DNA of 64,000 nucleotides from Marinifaba aquimaris (GTDB lineage: Bacteria; Pseudomonadota; Gammaproteobacteria; Enterobacterales; Alteromonadaceae), in NCBI RefSeq assembly GCF_013328345.1, contig NZ_JABULX010000002.1:186001-250000 (forward strand), given 5' to 3'. The number at the start of each line of letters is the position of its first letter. The stretch's first letter is position 1. The notes beneath the pieces were generated by a model. The model made no database searches, was not told the DNA's origin, and saw nothing but the letters and a program-made list of their open reading frames with translations. Below, one piece after another: positions 25,787 through 33,969 of this stretch. A program made the translations under genes and the position numbers.

Positions 25787-26305
25787 TTAGTCCTGAGGAA
25801 AGGTTTTGAAAAACCAGTCATCTAACATGGCATACTCGTATTTGAATGTCTCGCTGTCGCGATAACGATTAATACCAGAATCAAAGCCCATATCTTTGAC
25901 TTTATCAGTACCTTCTTTAATCAGCTGATGCTCAGCATCATATAGTTGATAATCTAGATTAATTCGCGGGATATAAATAGAGCGGATAACGCGTATCCAG
26001 TCTCCGCCGACGGGGCGAACATCACCAGCTAAGTCTAAATCTGTCACCGTCACCACTAACTTTTGTTGTTCGGGCAACTGACTGGCAAGCTTCTCAATAT
26101 GCTTTTGTAACTTTTCAATCACATGCTCGCGATATTTAACTTTGCCAACCATATTATTGGGCTTGATGTCGGTATAGTCTTCAGGATTTTGCCAGTCCAT
26201 CTCAACAGTAGCGGCGTGAGCATTGCTAACCAAAGCGAGTGGAATAGCGGTGATGAACGCTAATGTAAATACTAAACCGAGAATCTTTAAACCTGCTTTA
26301 ATCAT
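25787..26305 (-). CDS. DUF3016 family exported protein
   Basis: 172 residues with a signal peptide (cleavage after NAHA) and the DUF3016 hallmarks: VEMDWQNPEDYTDIKP, VTDLDLAGDVRPVGG and the end WFFKTFP. The family is found in marine and soil gammaproteobacteria; function unknown, periplasmic. GGAGA precedes the ATG at 26305; the upstream TTG in frame would split this signal, so 26305 is preferred. Confidence 0.85.
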   Translation of the reverse strand: MIKAGLKILGLVFTLAFITAIPLALVSNAHAATVEMDWQNPEDYTDIKPNNMVGKVKYREHVIEKLQKHIEKLASQLPEQQKLVVTVTDLDLAGDVRPVGGDWIRVIRSIYIPRINLDYQLYDAEHQLIKEGTDKVKDMGFDSGINRYRDSETFKYEYAMLDDWFFKTFPQD

Positions 26306-26464
26306 TGTCTTCTCCAAAAACTACCTTGGTTATTACTTTAGAGCGCTATCGCGCGGCTAAGTTCAGCAAACCACAAAGGCTTTACGTTTCTTTTCTAAAA
26401 GGTAACAACTCACCACTTTATTAGCAGCAAGCTCTACTAACAGATAGTTATTGGAGTAAGTAAT

Positions 26465-26719
26465 TTAGTCTTTTTGATTGATTTGAGCTTCTAATTCAGC
26501 AAGCTTTTGTTCTAAATCAACGAGCTTTTCACGTGTACGCATTAACACCCGTGTTTGCACATCAAACTCTTCACGCGTTACCACATCTAATTTATTTAGC
26601 TGTTGTTGCAATACTTGCTTAGTTTTGCCTTCAACATCTTCTGCTAGCTGTTTAACACCTGGAGGTAATGCATCGCTGACTTGCTGCACGATTTCTTCAA
26701 TTTTTTTAGTATCTATCAT
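26465..26719 (-). CDS. ubiK: Ubiquinone biosynthesis accessory factor UbiK
   Basis: 84 residues (YqiC/BMFP family). Starts [20 protein letters not shown] and ends in a Leu-zipper-like coiled coil ([19 protein letters not shown]). UbiK helps the Ubi enzymes UbiI/UbiH/UbiF through contact with UbiJ and lipids. It is a small amphipathic trimer-forming protein. It lies 16 bases after the gmhB stop and could share its transcript. Confidence 0.9.
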   Translation of the reverse strand: MIDTKKIEEIVQQVSDALPPGVKQLAEDVEGKTKQVLQQQLNKLDVVTREEFDVQTRVLMRTREKLVDLEQKLAELEAQINQKD

Positions 26720-26735
26720 AGTGATAACCTAATGA

Positions 26736-27281
26736 TTAATTTTTAAAAATTTGTTGCTGCAAGCAATATGCTTGCAGGTCTGCTAATTGTTTACCATGGC
26801 AATGGGCTAATTCATCAGGCTCTGCTGATATTTTCAAGCGCCATTTCACCCCTGCTCTATCGGCAACCTGCATATCGGAGTGCTTATCTCCGACCATTAC
26901 AGATTGAGACATATCGATATTAAATTCTTGCTGTGCTTGCAAAAGCATACCAGGCTCAGGCTTTCTACACTGACATATTTGCAAGTACTGGCCTATGGCC
27001 TTTTCTGGATGGTGCGGGCAAAAATAAACTTGGCTCACTTCTACGCCTTTTGCTTTGAATTGCTCACACATCCAATTGGTTAGGGTCCAAAAATCTTGCT
27101 CTTGGTAATAACCGCGGCCTATACCCGACTGGTTTGTAACCACAATAATTTTAAAATCAGAAGCTTTTGCACGTTGGCAAAATTCAAAAATACCCTCGGT
27201 AAATTCAAATTCAGCTATTTGTGAGACGTAACCGTGGTCAATGTTAATCACACCATCGCGGTCTAAAAATAAAGCCTTCAT
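26736..27281 (-). CDS. gmhB: D-glycero-beta-D-manno-heptose 1,7-bisphosphate 7-phosphatase
   Basis: 181 residues. HAD-type catalytic motif FLDRDGVIN at the N-terminus, VVTNQSGIGRG (motif II), the zinc-binding cluster around CPHHPEK/CQCRKPEPGM (four Cys/His positions), and VGDKHSDM (motif IV). The step is removal of the 7-phosphate in ADP-L-glycero-D-manno-heptose synthesis for LPS core. The ATG at 27281 fits the family and follows the hldE stop by one base; the 17 upstream codons belong to another frame use. Confidence 0.95.
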   Translation of the reverse strand: MKALFLDRDGVINIDHGYVSQIAEFEFTEGIFEFCQRAKASDFKIIVVTNQSGIGRGYYQEQDFWTLTNWMCEQFKAKGVEVSQVYFCPHHPEKAIGQYLQICQCRKPEPGMLLQAQQEFNIDMSQSVMVGDKHSDMQVADRAGVKWRLKISAEPDELAHCHGKQLADLQAYCLQQQIFKN

Positions 27282-27282
27282 T

Positions 27283-28719
27283 TTAGCTCTGAATTTTTTC
27301 AATAATCTTGGTGGTTGAGCAACCATCGACAAAATCGATAGTTCTTACCGCACCGCCACTTTCAAGTACAAAGTCAGCACCGACTATTGTTTCGATAGTG
27401 TAATCACCACCTTTAACTAATACGTCTGGTTTTACCGCTTTGATTAATTCTAACGGCGTATCATCACCAGCTTCACCAAATGGGATCACCCAATCAACAG
27501 CAGCCAAAGCGGTCATCACAGATGCGCGCTCATCCAGCGGATTAATTGGTCTTTCAGGGCCTTTTAATCGACTGATACTGGCATCGTTATTTAAACCTAA
27601 CACCAATTTATCCCCCAGCGCTTTGGCTTTTTCTAAATAACGCACATGGCCTGCGTGTAGAATGTCAAAACACCCATTAGTGAAAACAATCTTCTCACCG
27701 CTTTGACGAGCAAACTCAATATGCTGTAAAACATCTTCAAATGGGCATTGGTAATGAGTATCAGGTTTAAATTCAGTTTGATTTAACCTCGCCATCAGCT
27801 CTTCTGGTGTGACACAAGCGGCACCTAGCTTACCAACCACAATACCTGCCGCTAAATTGGCTAACAAGGCAGCATCTTTTGCTGATGCGTTAATAGCTAA
27901 ACAACAGGCTAGTGTTGCAATGACGGTATCACCCGCGCCTGTTACATCATTCACTTCAAGCACCTGTGCGGCTAAATCATACTTAGCATCTGCTGTCACA
28001 AGCGACATACCTTGTTCAGAACGCGTCAACAACATGTTATCGATATTGGCATCACTGAGTAACTGACGAACCGATTGTTCAATCTCAACTTCAGTCGTTG
28101 TTTTGCCACCAGCGTCAATAAACTCTTTTAAATTTGGGGTGATGTAATTAGCACCCGCATAGGTTGTTAAATCAGATGACTTAGGATCGACTAAGGTCAA
28201 CTTACCTTTTGCCTTTGCCATTGCAATCATCTCAGTTATATTGGCAAGGGAACCTTTGTTGTAGTCAGAAAAAACAATGCAATCATAATCATCAACAACA
28301 GCATTAAACTTTTCTGTTAGTTGTTGGGCGCTAGCTTGATTAAACGTTTGCTCAAAGTCCAACCTAACCACTTGTTGATGGCGGCTAATCACTCTAAGTT
28401 TGGTAATAGTCGGTTGTTCAGATTGACGAACGAGTACAGAGCTGATTTTTTCACTATTCAACTGTTTTTCTAATTCATCACCGTTGGTATCATCACCAAT
28501 AATGCCAAGTAACGCCACTTTGCCATCAAGATGAGCAATGTTGCGTGCGACATTGGCAGCCCCACCGACTTTGTCATCCATTTGATGAACTTTAACCACA
28601 GGCACTGGTGCTTCAGGAGAGATTCTGGATGTATCCCCCTGCCAATAGCGATCTAACATGACATCGCCAACGACTAAAATGTTGGCTTGAGAAAAGCGTT
28701 GAAAAAGAGAAAAGTCCAT
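27283..28719 (-). CDS. hldE: Bifunctional heptose 7-phosphate kinase / heptose 1-phosphate adenylyltransferase
   Basis: 478 residues. The N-terminal ribokinase-like kinase (about 1-318) has [20 protein letters not shown] and the anion-hole GAGDTV. The C-terminal nucleotidyltransferase (about 345-478) has [20 protein letters not shown] and VKGGDY. Together they make ADP-D-glycero-beta-D-manno-heptose via heptose 1,7-bisphosphate; GmhB works between the two halves. Standard length and no broken motifs. Its ATG overlaps the gmhA stop by one base (TAATG). Confidence 0.97.
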   Translation of the reverse strand: MDFSLFQRFSQANILVVGDVMLDRYWQGDTSRISPEAPVPVVKVHQMDDKVGGAANVARNIAHLDGKVALLGIIGDDTNGDELEKQLNSEKISSVLVRQSEQPTITKLRVISRHQQVVRLDFEQTFNQASAQQLTEKFNAVVDDYDCIVFSDYNKGSLANITEMIAMAKAKGKLTLVDPKSSDLTTYAGANYITPNLKEFIDAGGKTTTEVEIEQSVRQLLSDANIDNMLLTRSEQGMSLVTADAKYDLAAQVLEVNDVTGAGDTVIATLACCLAINASAKDAALLANLAAGIVVGKLGAACVTPEELMARLNQTEFKPDTHYQCPFEDVLQHIEFARQSGEKIVFTNGCFDILHAGHVRYLEKAKALGDKLVLGLNNDASISRLKGPERPINPLDERASVMTALAAVDWVIPFGEAGDDTPLELIKAVKPDVLVKGGDYTIETIVGADFVLESGGAVRTIDFVDGCSTTKIIEKIQS

Positions 28720-29300
28720 TAATCTTCCTGACTAACAATTTTATCGATGGCATCACATAAAAAATGGCCAATGAAAATGTGTGCTTCTTGGATATGAGCA
28801 GTAACATCACTCGGTACAATTAGGTTTAACTTGGCAATATCTTTAACCAGGCCACCATCACGACCAGTAAAAGAAACCGTGTAAGCACCGATCTCATTAG
28901 CCGCGGCTAGCGCTAAATTAATGTTAGGGCTTTTACCTGACGTAGTAATGCCAATGACAACATCTTCTGGTTTACACAAGGCTTCTATTTGACGGCTAAA
29001 TACTTGGTCATAACCGTAATCGTTACCACCGGCTGTCAAAATAGAGGTATCAGTTGTTAACGCGATTGAAGCTAACGCGCGACGCTCACGTTTGTAACGA
29101 ACAACAAACTCTGCGGCTAAATGCTGGGCATCTGCGGCACTACCACCGTTACCAAAAAAGATGAGTTTACCGCCATTGAGTAATGCCATATAACATTGCT
29201 CAACTAAGGTTTGAATGTTGGGATATAGCTTATCTAAAGCATCAAATACAGCTTGATGTTGTTTCAAGCTAGCGGAGAAATCTTGGGCTAATTCTGACAT
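28719..29300 (-). CDS. gmhA: Sedoheptulose 7-phosphate isomerase
   Basis: 193 residues, SIS-domain enzyme that turns sedoheptulose 7-phosphate into D-glycero-D-manno-heptose 7-phosphate, the first step to LPS heptose. Signature: [29 protein letters not shown], and [11 protein letters not shown] with the metal-binding His/Glu. The ATG at 29300 gives the family length; upstream codons in the same frame (to 29369) are not supported. Confidence 0.94.
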   Translation of the reverse strand: MSELAQDFSASLKQHQAVFDALDKLYPNIQTLVEQCYMALLNGGKLIFFGNGGSAADAQHLAAEFVVRYKRERRALASIALTTDTSILTAGGNDYGYDQVFSRQIEALCKPEDVVIGITTSGKSPNINLALAAANEIGAYTVSFTGRDGGLVKDIAKLNLIVPSDVTAHIQEAHIFIGHFLCDAIDKIVSQED

Positions 29301-29402
29301 TAGGTGCTCAATATTGTTAAAGACTCTGATTGGAGTATAGACAAGTCGAATATAGATAAATTCTATCAATGACGGACTAAGATTACACCCTAAGGCCTGT
29401 TT

Positions 29403-29678
29403 TTATTTGTTTATCAGGCTTGAAAGGGCAAACTGACCTCGAATAAGTGCTAGCTTTTTGCTTCGAGGTAATTGCTTGATTCGATATTCGAGTTGGCTGG
29501 CTTCACTGCGATTAAAACCCGATTGTTGAAACACCACTTCAACAGCGGGGTTAGAACGAAAATACTTTGCTCCTTTACCGGATTTATGCTGCTCAAACCG
29601 CCGAGTGACATCGGTTGTAATACCGCAATAAAGGGTATTTTTAGTTGTAGTAATTAAATAGACAGACCAATCTGACAC
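29403..29678 (-). CDS. GIY-YIG nuclease-domain protein (YhbQ-like)
   Basis: 91 residues, a stand-alone GIY-YIG domain with VYLITTTKNTLYCGITTDVT (GIY-YIG written as VYL...YCG), the Arg in RRFEQHKSGKGAKY and the Glu in SQLEYRIKQLPRSKK. YhbQ-type proteins are thought to nick or bind DNA; the role is unknown. GTG start. It is inserted between the GT4 gene (5 bases away) and gmhA in the LPS cluster, in the same direction. Confidence 0.88.
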   Translation of the reverse strand: MSDWSVYLITTTKNTLYCGITTDVTRRFEQHKSGKGAKYFRSNPAVEVVFQQSGFNRSEASQLEYRIKQLPRSKKLALIRGQFALSSLINK

Positions 29679-29682
29679 TGTG

Positions 29683-30783
29683 TTACTTAGTTGCTATATC
29701 GCAATTAAGAATACGCTGATAAAGTTCAACATTTCCTTTAGCCATGACATGCGTGGAAAATTCACACCGCATACGCGCGATACCAGCCTCAGAAAAGCTT
29801 TCTCGCAATGGTTTATCAGCCAGTAATTGCGCAATGGCTTTTGCCAACCCTTCTTTATCTCCTGGTTCGGCTAATAAGCCGTGAACGCCTTCTTTGACAG
29901 CTTCTGGAATACCGCCTGTGCGACACGAAATAATGGGCACGCCACAGCTTGCTGCTTGAAGTAAAGAAACGCCAAGCCCTTCAATATAAGCGGGATGGAC
30001 AACTAAATCTAAATTGGGCATAACCTTTGGCATGTCAGTTCTAAAGCCAGCAAATTGCACACAGTCCGTTAAGCCTAGCTCATTCACTGAAGCTTCTAAT
30101 TGCTCTTTTCTTGGTCCCTTGCCGAGTATTAAAACCTGCAAGTTAGGATAAGAAGCTCTTAGTTCAGTTAATTTATCAAGTAACAGCTGGTGGCCTTTTC
30201 GTTCAATCAATTGCGCTATTACACCAATGACAACATCCCCATCTTGGTAATTAAACGTCGATTGAAACCAAGCTCGGTCAATACGAGGTTGATAAAGTTC
30301 AGTATCGACAGCACTTCTGACAGTAGTTACATGATCAGCAGGTACTTTTTGCGACAATAAAACCTGTCTAATACCTTCTGATATTGCTGCAACGTGATCA
30401 AACCAAGCGTATTTTATCTTACTGAACCAAATAGGTTCAGCATTATCTACACGCCGAGTTAACAACACTTTTACACCTGCGAGCTTGGCTGCTAAAGCGC
30501 CCCAAACATCAGCTCCTCGGCGAGAGTGAATATGCAGAAGGCTTGCCTTCTCCTCGACGAGGATTTTCTTTAATCGAAAAGCAAGACCAATATCGAGATC
30601 GCCTTTCATATCAATTTCAATGACCTTAGCAATATCGCGACACTCATTCGCAATATCCGAGCCTTTTGGGCACACTAAGATGTTGTTGACGTGATAAGCC
30701 TGTAATTCGGTTAGTAGATATTTGACTTGTAACGCGCCGCCATAAAGGAACTTACCTGCCTCGACATGAACGATTGTTGTCAT
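29683..30783 (-). CDS. Glycosyltransferase family 4
   Basis: 366 residues, GT-B fold. N-terminal domain starts VHVEAGKFLYGGALQVKYLL; C-terminal donor-binding domain has VIGVIAQLIERKGHQLLLD and LGVSLLQAASCGVPIISC, with the E-x7-E motif around EGLGVSLLQ. The likely substrate is a nucleotide sugar added to the LPS core, judged from the neighbours gmhA-hldE-gmhB and a GT9 gene; the exact sugar is not readable. It follows the GT9 gene by 8 bases. Confidence 0.88.
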   Translation of the reverse strand: MTTIVHVEAGKFLYGGALQVKYLLTELQAYHVNNILVCPKGSDIANECRDIAKVIEIDMKGDLDIGLAFRLKKILVEEKASLLHIHSRRGADVWGALAAKLAGVKVLLTRRVDNAEPIWFSKIKYAWFDHVAAISEGIRQVLLSQKVPADHVTTVRSAVDTELYQPRIDRAWFQSTFNYQDGDVVIGVIAQLIERKGHQLLLDKLTELRASYPNLQVLILGKGPRKEQLEASVNELGLTDCVQFAGFRTDMPKVMPNLDLVVHPAYIEGLGVSLLQAASCGVPIISCRTGGIPEAVKEGVHGLLAEPGDKEGLAKAIAQLLADKPLRESFSEAGIARMRCEFSTHVMAKGNVELYQRILNCDIATK

Positions 30784-30791
30784 AACTTTCT

Positions 30792-31847
30792 CTATAAATA
30801 AGCGCTAGCTTGTTGCCAAACATCTTCAGCCGTGAGTTTTTTCAGGCAGGTAAAGTCACCATCACAGGTAGGTCTGCGACGACAAGGTGCACACTCTATT
30901 TCGGTATACATAACTTGAGCATTGTCACGAGTGGTATGAGTATAAGGGCGCGTTGAGCCAAAAATAGCGATAGTTGGCGTGTGTTGAGCAATGCCAACAT
31001 GAGTCAGCCCAGTATCAACACCTACCAGTAAACGCGCTTTATCAATCACATTAACAGCTTCTAGCAACTTGGTTTCACCGCATAAGTCAGTCACTTCAAT
31101 ACCGTTGGCTTTAGCATCTTTTACGATTCGCTCAGCATTGGGTTTATCGCCCGGGCCACCTAAAATAACAAGAGATAACTGACTTTGCTGAGCCAGTTTG
31201 AAAAATTCTTGCCAATAAGACTCAATCCAATGTTTTTGTGGTCGAGTCGTGAAAGGACAAACGACAATGTATCCCTTTTCTTGATTAATCCCTTTAGATT
31301 CAAGTAAACGGTCAACAGTTGAAGAAGTCTGCTCTGACACGGGTAAGTGCATGTTAAAACACTCGGTATCAAAGTTTTGTGATTGCGCCATTGCTAAGTA
31401 TTCAGAAGAAATGCGCGCAGCATCTGGGATCCGCTCAACAACTTGGTTCATCAACATCGCAGTGCCTTCTTTTGAACCTAAGCCAACCTTTTTATCTGCT
31501 CCGGATAAAAAGGCCCAAATACCGCTTTTAAGTAAGCCTTGAGTATCTAAAGCCAAATCAAAACCATGTGCGCGCAGCATTTTTATAAAGTCTCGAACCG
31601 TTTTAAACCACTCGACATAGCGCTTTTCTCGCCATAGCTTTTGCCACTGGGCACGTGGCCAAATAATGACTTCATCCAACAGGGGATTTTCACTCAATAA
31701 ATTGGCTGCCACAGGTTCAACTAGCCATGCTAGCTTAGCATTGGGGTACTTTAATTTAATTGAGGGAATTAAGGCTGATGCCATAACCACATCGCCAATG
31801 GCGCTGAGGCGAACGATTAAAATTTTTTTAGGTTCTTTGGGGCTCAC
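30792..31847 (-). CDS. Glycosyltransferase family 9 (heptosyltransferase-like)
   Basis: 351 residues, GT9. N-terminus ILIVRLSAIGDVVMASALIP is typical of WaaC/WaaF; VGVDTGLTHVGIA and IFGSTRPYTH are the nucleotide-heptose binding elements. The C-terminal CAPCRRRPTC cysteines occur in several heptosyltransferase I homologues. It probably adds L,D-heptose to the Kdo-lipid A inner core; whether it is heptosyltransferase I or II is not decided. GTG start with AAGG 7 bases upstream. Confidence 0.88.
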   Translation of the reverse strand: MSPKEPKKILIVRLSAIGDVVMASALIPSIKLKYPNAKLAWLVEPVAANLLSENPLLDEVIIWPRAQWQKLWREKRYVEWFKTVRDFIKMLRAHGFDLALDTQGLLKSGIWAFLSGADKKVGLGSKEGTAMLMNQVVERIPDAARISSEYLAMAQSQNFDTECFNMHLPVSEQTSSTVDRLLESKGINQEKGYIVVCPFTTRPQKHWIESYWQEFFKLAQQSQLSLVILGGPGDKPNAERIVKDAKANGIEVTDLCGETKLLEAVNVIDKARLLVGVDTGLTHVGIAQHTPTIAIFGSTRPYTHTTRDNAQVMYTEIECAPCRRRPTCDGDFTCLKKLTAEDVWQQASAYL

Positions 31848-31893
31848 AAATTAGCCTTATTGATTATTTCGAGGTCTGTAGCAAGTTTAAAAA

Positions 31894-31925
31894 AAAAGTG
31901 TTTTGCTAGCAAACAAAACACTTTT
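31894..31925 (-). terminator. Rho-independent terminator after the DUF445 gene
   Basis: 12-bp perfect stem AAAAGTGTTTTG / CAAAACACTTTT (31894-31905, 31914-31925), 8-base loop, and a T tract on the minus strand. It separates the DUF445 gene from the LPS cluster. Confidence 0.85.
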
Positions 31926-31936
31926 AACAAATGTAA

Positions 31937-32644
31937 TTAAGCAGGAATAAAGGCCGCTAGTAAACCAATTAAACCACCAAATACGCCGCCCCAAACAACC
32001 AGCCACCCCAAGTGGGTGCGGATCATATCCTGAATAATATCTTTAACTAATTCTGGGGTGAGTTCATCTAGGCGCTTAGTGATGATGTCGGCTACTTTTT
32101 CTTGCATGCCGGATACGACATCCGGCTGTTCTAATTCTTCTCTTAACAACTCAGAAAATTTATCACTGGTCGATATTTCGATAAGGGAGTTTTGCATTTT
32201 TTCGATAAAAGGCTGACGTAAAGGCTCAATAGCCTCAACACCGCCAAACATAGATAACATACTGCCAAAAGAAGACTCTTCAATAGTTTTTACCAATGAA
32301 TCAAAAGCAGGTGAAAGATCCACTTTACCGATAATAGGCGTCAGGTCGAAATGACTGGCTTGGCCTTTTTGATCAGATAAGAAGCGATCGATATTCTCAA
32401 CAGTAAAAAACTGCGACATCATCAAATGTCGAATACCCGCTTTAAACTCTTCAAATCGAGCTGGGATAACCCCAGAGCCATATAATCCTGGAACCTTTTC
32501 AAAAAGCATATGAACCGCAAGCCAATTTGTCACGGCTCCAGATAAGGCAAATATCCCCATGCTAAAAATTACTGCATTATTTAGCACAGTGCCTAAAATC
32601 ACCAGTAAAGCTGCGGTTAGGTTGGTCAATAAACTTTTATTCAT
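31937..32644 (-). CDS. DUF445 family membrane protein
   Basis: 235 residues: N-terminal membrane segments (about 5-45), with the family-typical GAVTNWLAVHMLFEKVPGLY, then a cytoplasmic or periplasmic helical domain with MQEKVADIITKRLDELTPEL, then a C-terminal span (LVVWGGVFGGLIGLLAAFIP). Members of the family have no assigned biochemical role. Monocistronic, own terminator. Confidence 0.85.
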   Translation of the reverse strand: MNKSLLTNLTAALLVILGTVLNNAVIFSMGIFALSGAVTNWLAVHMLFEKVPGLYGSGVIPARFEEFKAGIRHLMMSQFFTVENIDRFLSDQKGQASHFDLTPIIGKVDLSPAFDSLVKTIEESSFGSMLSMFGGVEAIEPLRQPFIEKMQNSLIEISTSDKFSELLREELEQPDVVSGMQEKVADIITKRLDELTPELVKDIIQDMIRTHLGWLVVWGGVFGGLIGLLAAFIPA

Positions 32645-32849
32645 AATTGCTACTACACTATAAGCATAATTTTTCGCTACCCTAACTTGAGTGGCCTTTT
32701 TTTTCCAGTATACCTTAGTAAATGTTAATAATATCGTTAACTTAGCCTGTTAAAACAGGCATTATTGAGGGTTTAACTATGCTTTGATATATTGGCTTGG
32801 TAAAACGTAAATCTGATGGTTCAACCCAAATAAGAAAAAGACGAATTAA

Positions 32850-33512
32850 ATGAACATATTGCTCGTAGAAGATGACAGTATCCTTGCTAAAGTAGCCTTA
32901 ACCGTGCTCTCTTCCGAAGGTTATATTGTGCACTGGTCTGAAACAGCCAAAAGCGCAAAGCAAGTACTTGAACAACAACACTTTGATGTGGTGTTGCTCG
33001 ATCTTATTTTACCAGATGAGCATGGTCATAGCGTATTAAGCGTTATTACAGAACAGAACATTAATACACCCGTTATCGTGTTAACGTCAGATCACAGCGA
33101 CAAGCAAGTCGTTAGCAGTCTTAACCTAGGCGCTGACGATTACATCACTAAGCCATTTAATCCAGTCCAGCTACTAGCCCGAATCAATGCAGTGGTTAGA
33201 CGTTATCGTAGCACGCTACAAACTTGGGAAATCGATTCAGATTTGATTATTGATTTAAACAATATGATTGTTGAACGCGCCGGAAAACCCATCAACTTAA
33301 CGCTATCCGAGTACAAGCTATTAAAAGAATTAGCTAGCCAACCTGGCACTGCTTTTAGCCGTGAGCAATTAGTTCAGCTGATCGCAAGTAAGGACGACAA
33401 AGCGATAGATAGTAATTCAATTGACGTGCATATTCACAGTTTGAGAAAGAAGCTGAATAACAAGCAATTAATTAAAACTGAGCGCGGTGTAGGCTATAGC
33501 TTTAACGCCTAG
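32850..33512 (+). CDS. OmpR/PhoB-type response regulator without a neighbouring kinase
   Basis: 220 residues. Receiver domain with phospho-acceptor Asp51 (VVLLDLILPDEHG), Thr79 (VLTSD) and Lys101 (ITKPF), then a winged-helix domain (about 130-220) with LTLSEYKLLKELASQPG and HIHSLRKKLN, which bind DNA. All key residues are intact. No histidine kinase gene lies within the window near it, so it is an orphan regulator. The upstream region (32745-32760) holds a small GCCTGT/ACAGGC hairpin. Confidence 0.92.
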   Translation: MNILLVEDDSILAKVALTVLSSEGYIVHWSETAKSAKQVLEQQHFDVVLLDLILPDEHGHSVLSVITEQNINTPVIVLTSDHSDKQVVSSLNLGADDYITKPFNPVQLLARINAVVRRYRSTLQTWEIDSDLIIDLNNMIVERAGKPINLTLSEYKLLKELASQPGTAFSREQLVQLIASKDDKAIDSNSIDVHIHSLRKKLNNKQLIKTERGVGYSFNA

Positions 33513-33559
33513 TAACGAAAAAGTTAGTTTTATTAACATAGGGTTACATATTATGACTA

Positions 33560-33587
33560 TCTTGAATGTTCTAGTTTTTTCTATAAT
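33560..33587 (+). promoter_or_regulatory. Putative promoter of the 33632 gene
   Basis: A perfect TATAAT at 33582-33587 with a poor -35 (TCTTGA, 33560-33565) at 16 bases. It lies 45 bases upstream of the TTG start. Confidence 0.4.
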
Positions 33588-33631
33588 AATCAAACTAAGT
33601 CTGATTAATTATTTTTGAGGAGCATAGGCTC

Positions 33632-33922
33632 TTGTTTGACAATACAGTTACATATTCAGTTAATAACAGCACCATCATTTTGCGTGATGAGAAAAAAGAG
33701 CTTTTATTAGTTACTCCACCTCAGTACCAAAATATCTTAGTTAGCCGCTACGGCTGCCAGTTTACCGATCTTCAACCTGTGCGTCGTGCAGGGACTAAAA
33801 ACGTCTTTTTACACGAGGTATTCAAAAGAGATAAAACATTCTTCTTTGTAAAAGCTGGTGAAACAGAATTCCAAATCGATTTAAAATTCACAGAAAGCCC
33901 AATCACAACAATGAAGTTCTAG
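33632..33922 (+). CDS. Uncharacterised 96-aa protein with TTG start
   Basis: 96 residues, soluble, beta-rich (ELLLVTPPQYQNILVSRYG, FFFVKAGETEFQIDLKF). There is no ATG; GAGGAG (33617-33622) lies 9 bases before a TTG, which makes the start reasonable. It is 119 bases downstream of the orphan response regulator and may be its target or partner. No family recognised. Confidence 0.6.
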   Translation: MFDNTVTYSVNNSTIILRDEKKELLLVTPPQYQNILVSRYGCQFTDLQPVRRAGTKNVFLHEVFKRDKTFFFVKAGETEFQIDLKFTESPITTMKF

Positions 33923-33942
33923 TCCTTTTTGTGTAACTTGTT

Positions 33943-33969
33943 TTAGGGCATTTACGTAAAATGCCCTAA
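33943..33969. terminator. Hairpin between convergent genes at the end of the signalling operon
   Basis: TTAGGGCATTTA (33943-33954) pairs with TAAAATGCCCTAA (33957-33969) with one bulged A. It spans the stop of the GAF/HD-GYP gene and the convergent intergenic gap. No long T tract, so efficiency is uncertain. Confidence 0.55.

Noticed and set aside
32745-32760. GCCTGT/ACAGGC hairpin upstream of the orphan response regulator as terminator or riboswitch
   Set aside because: Only 6 bp with no T run and no larger conserved fold visible; too little to call.
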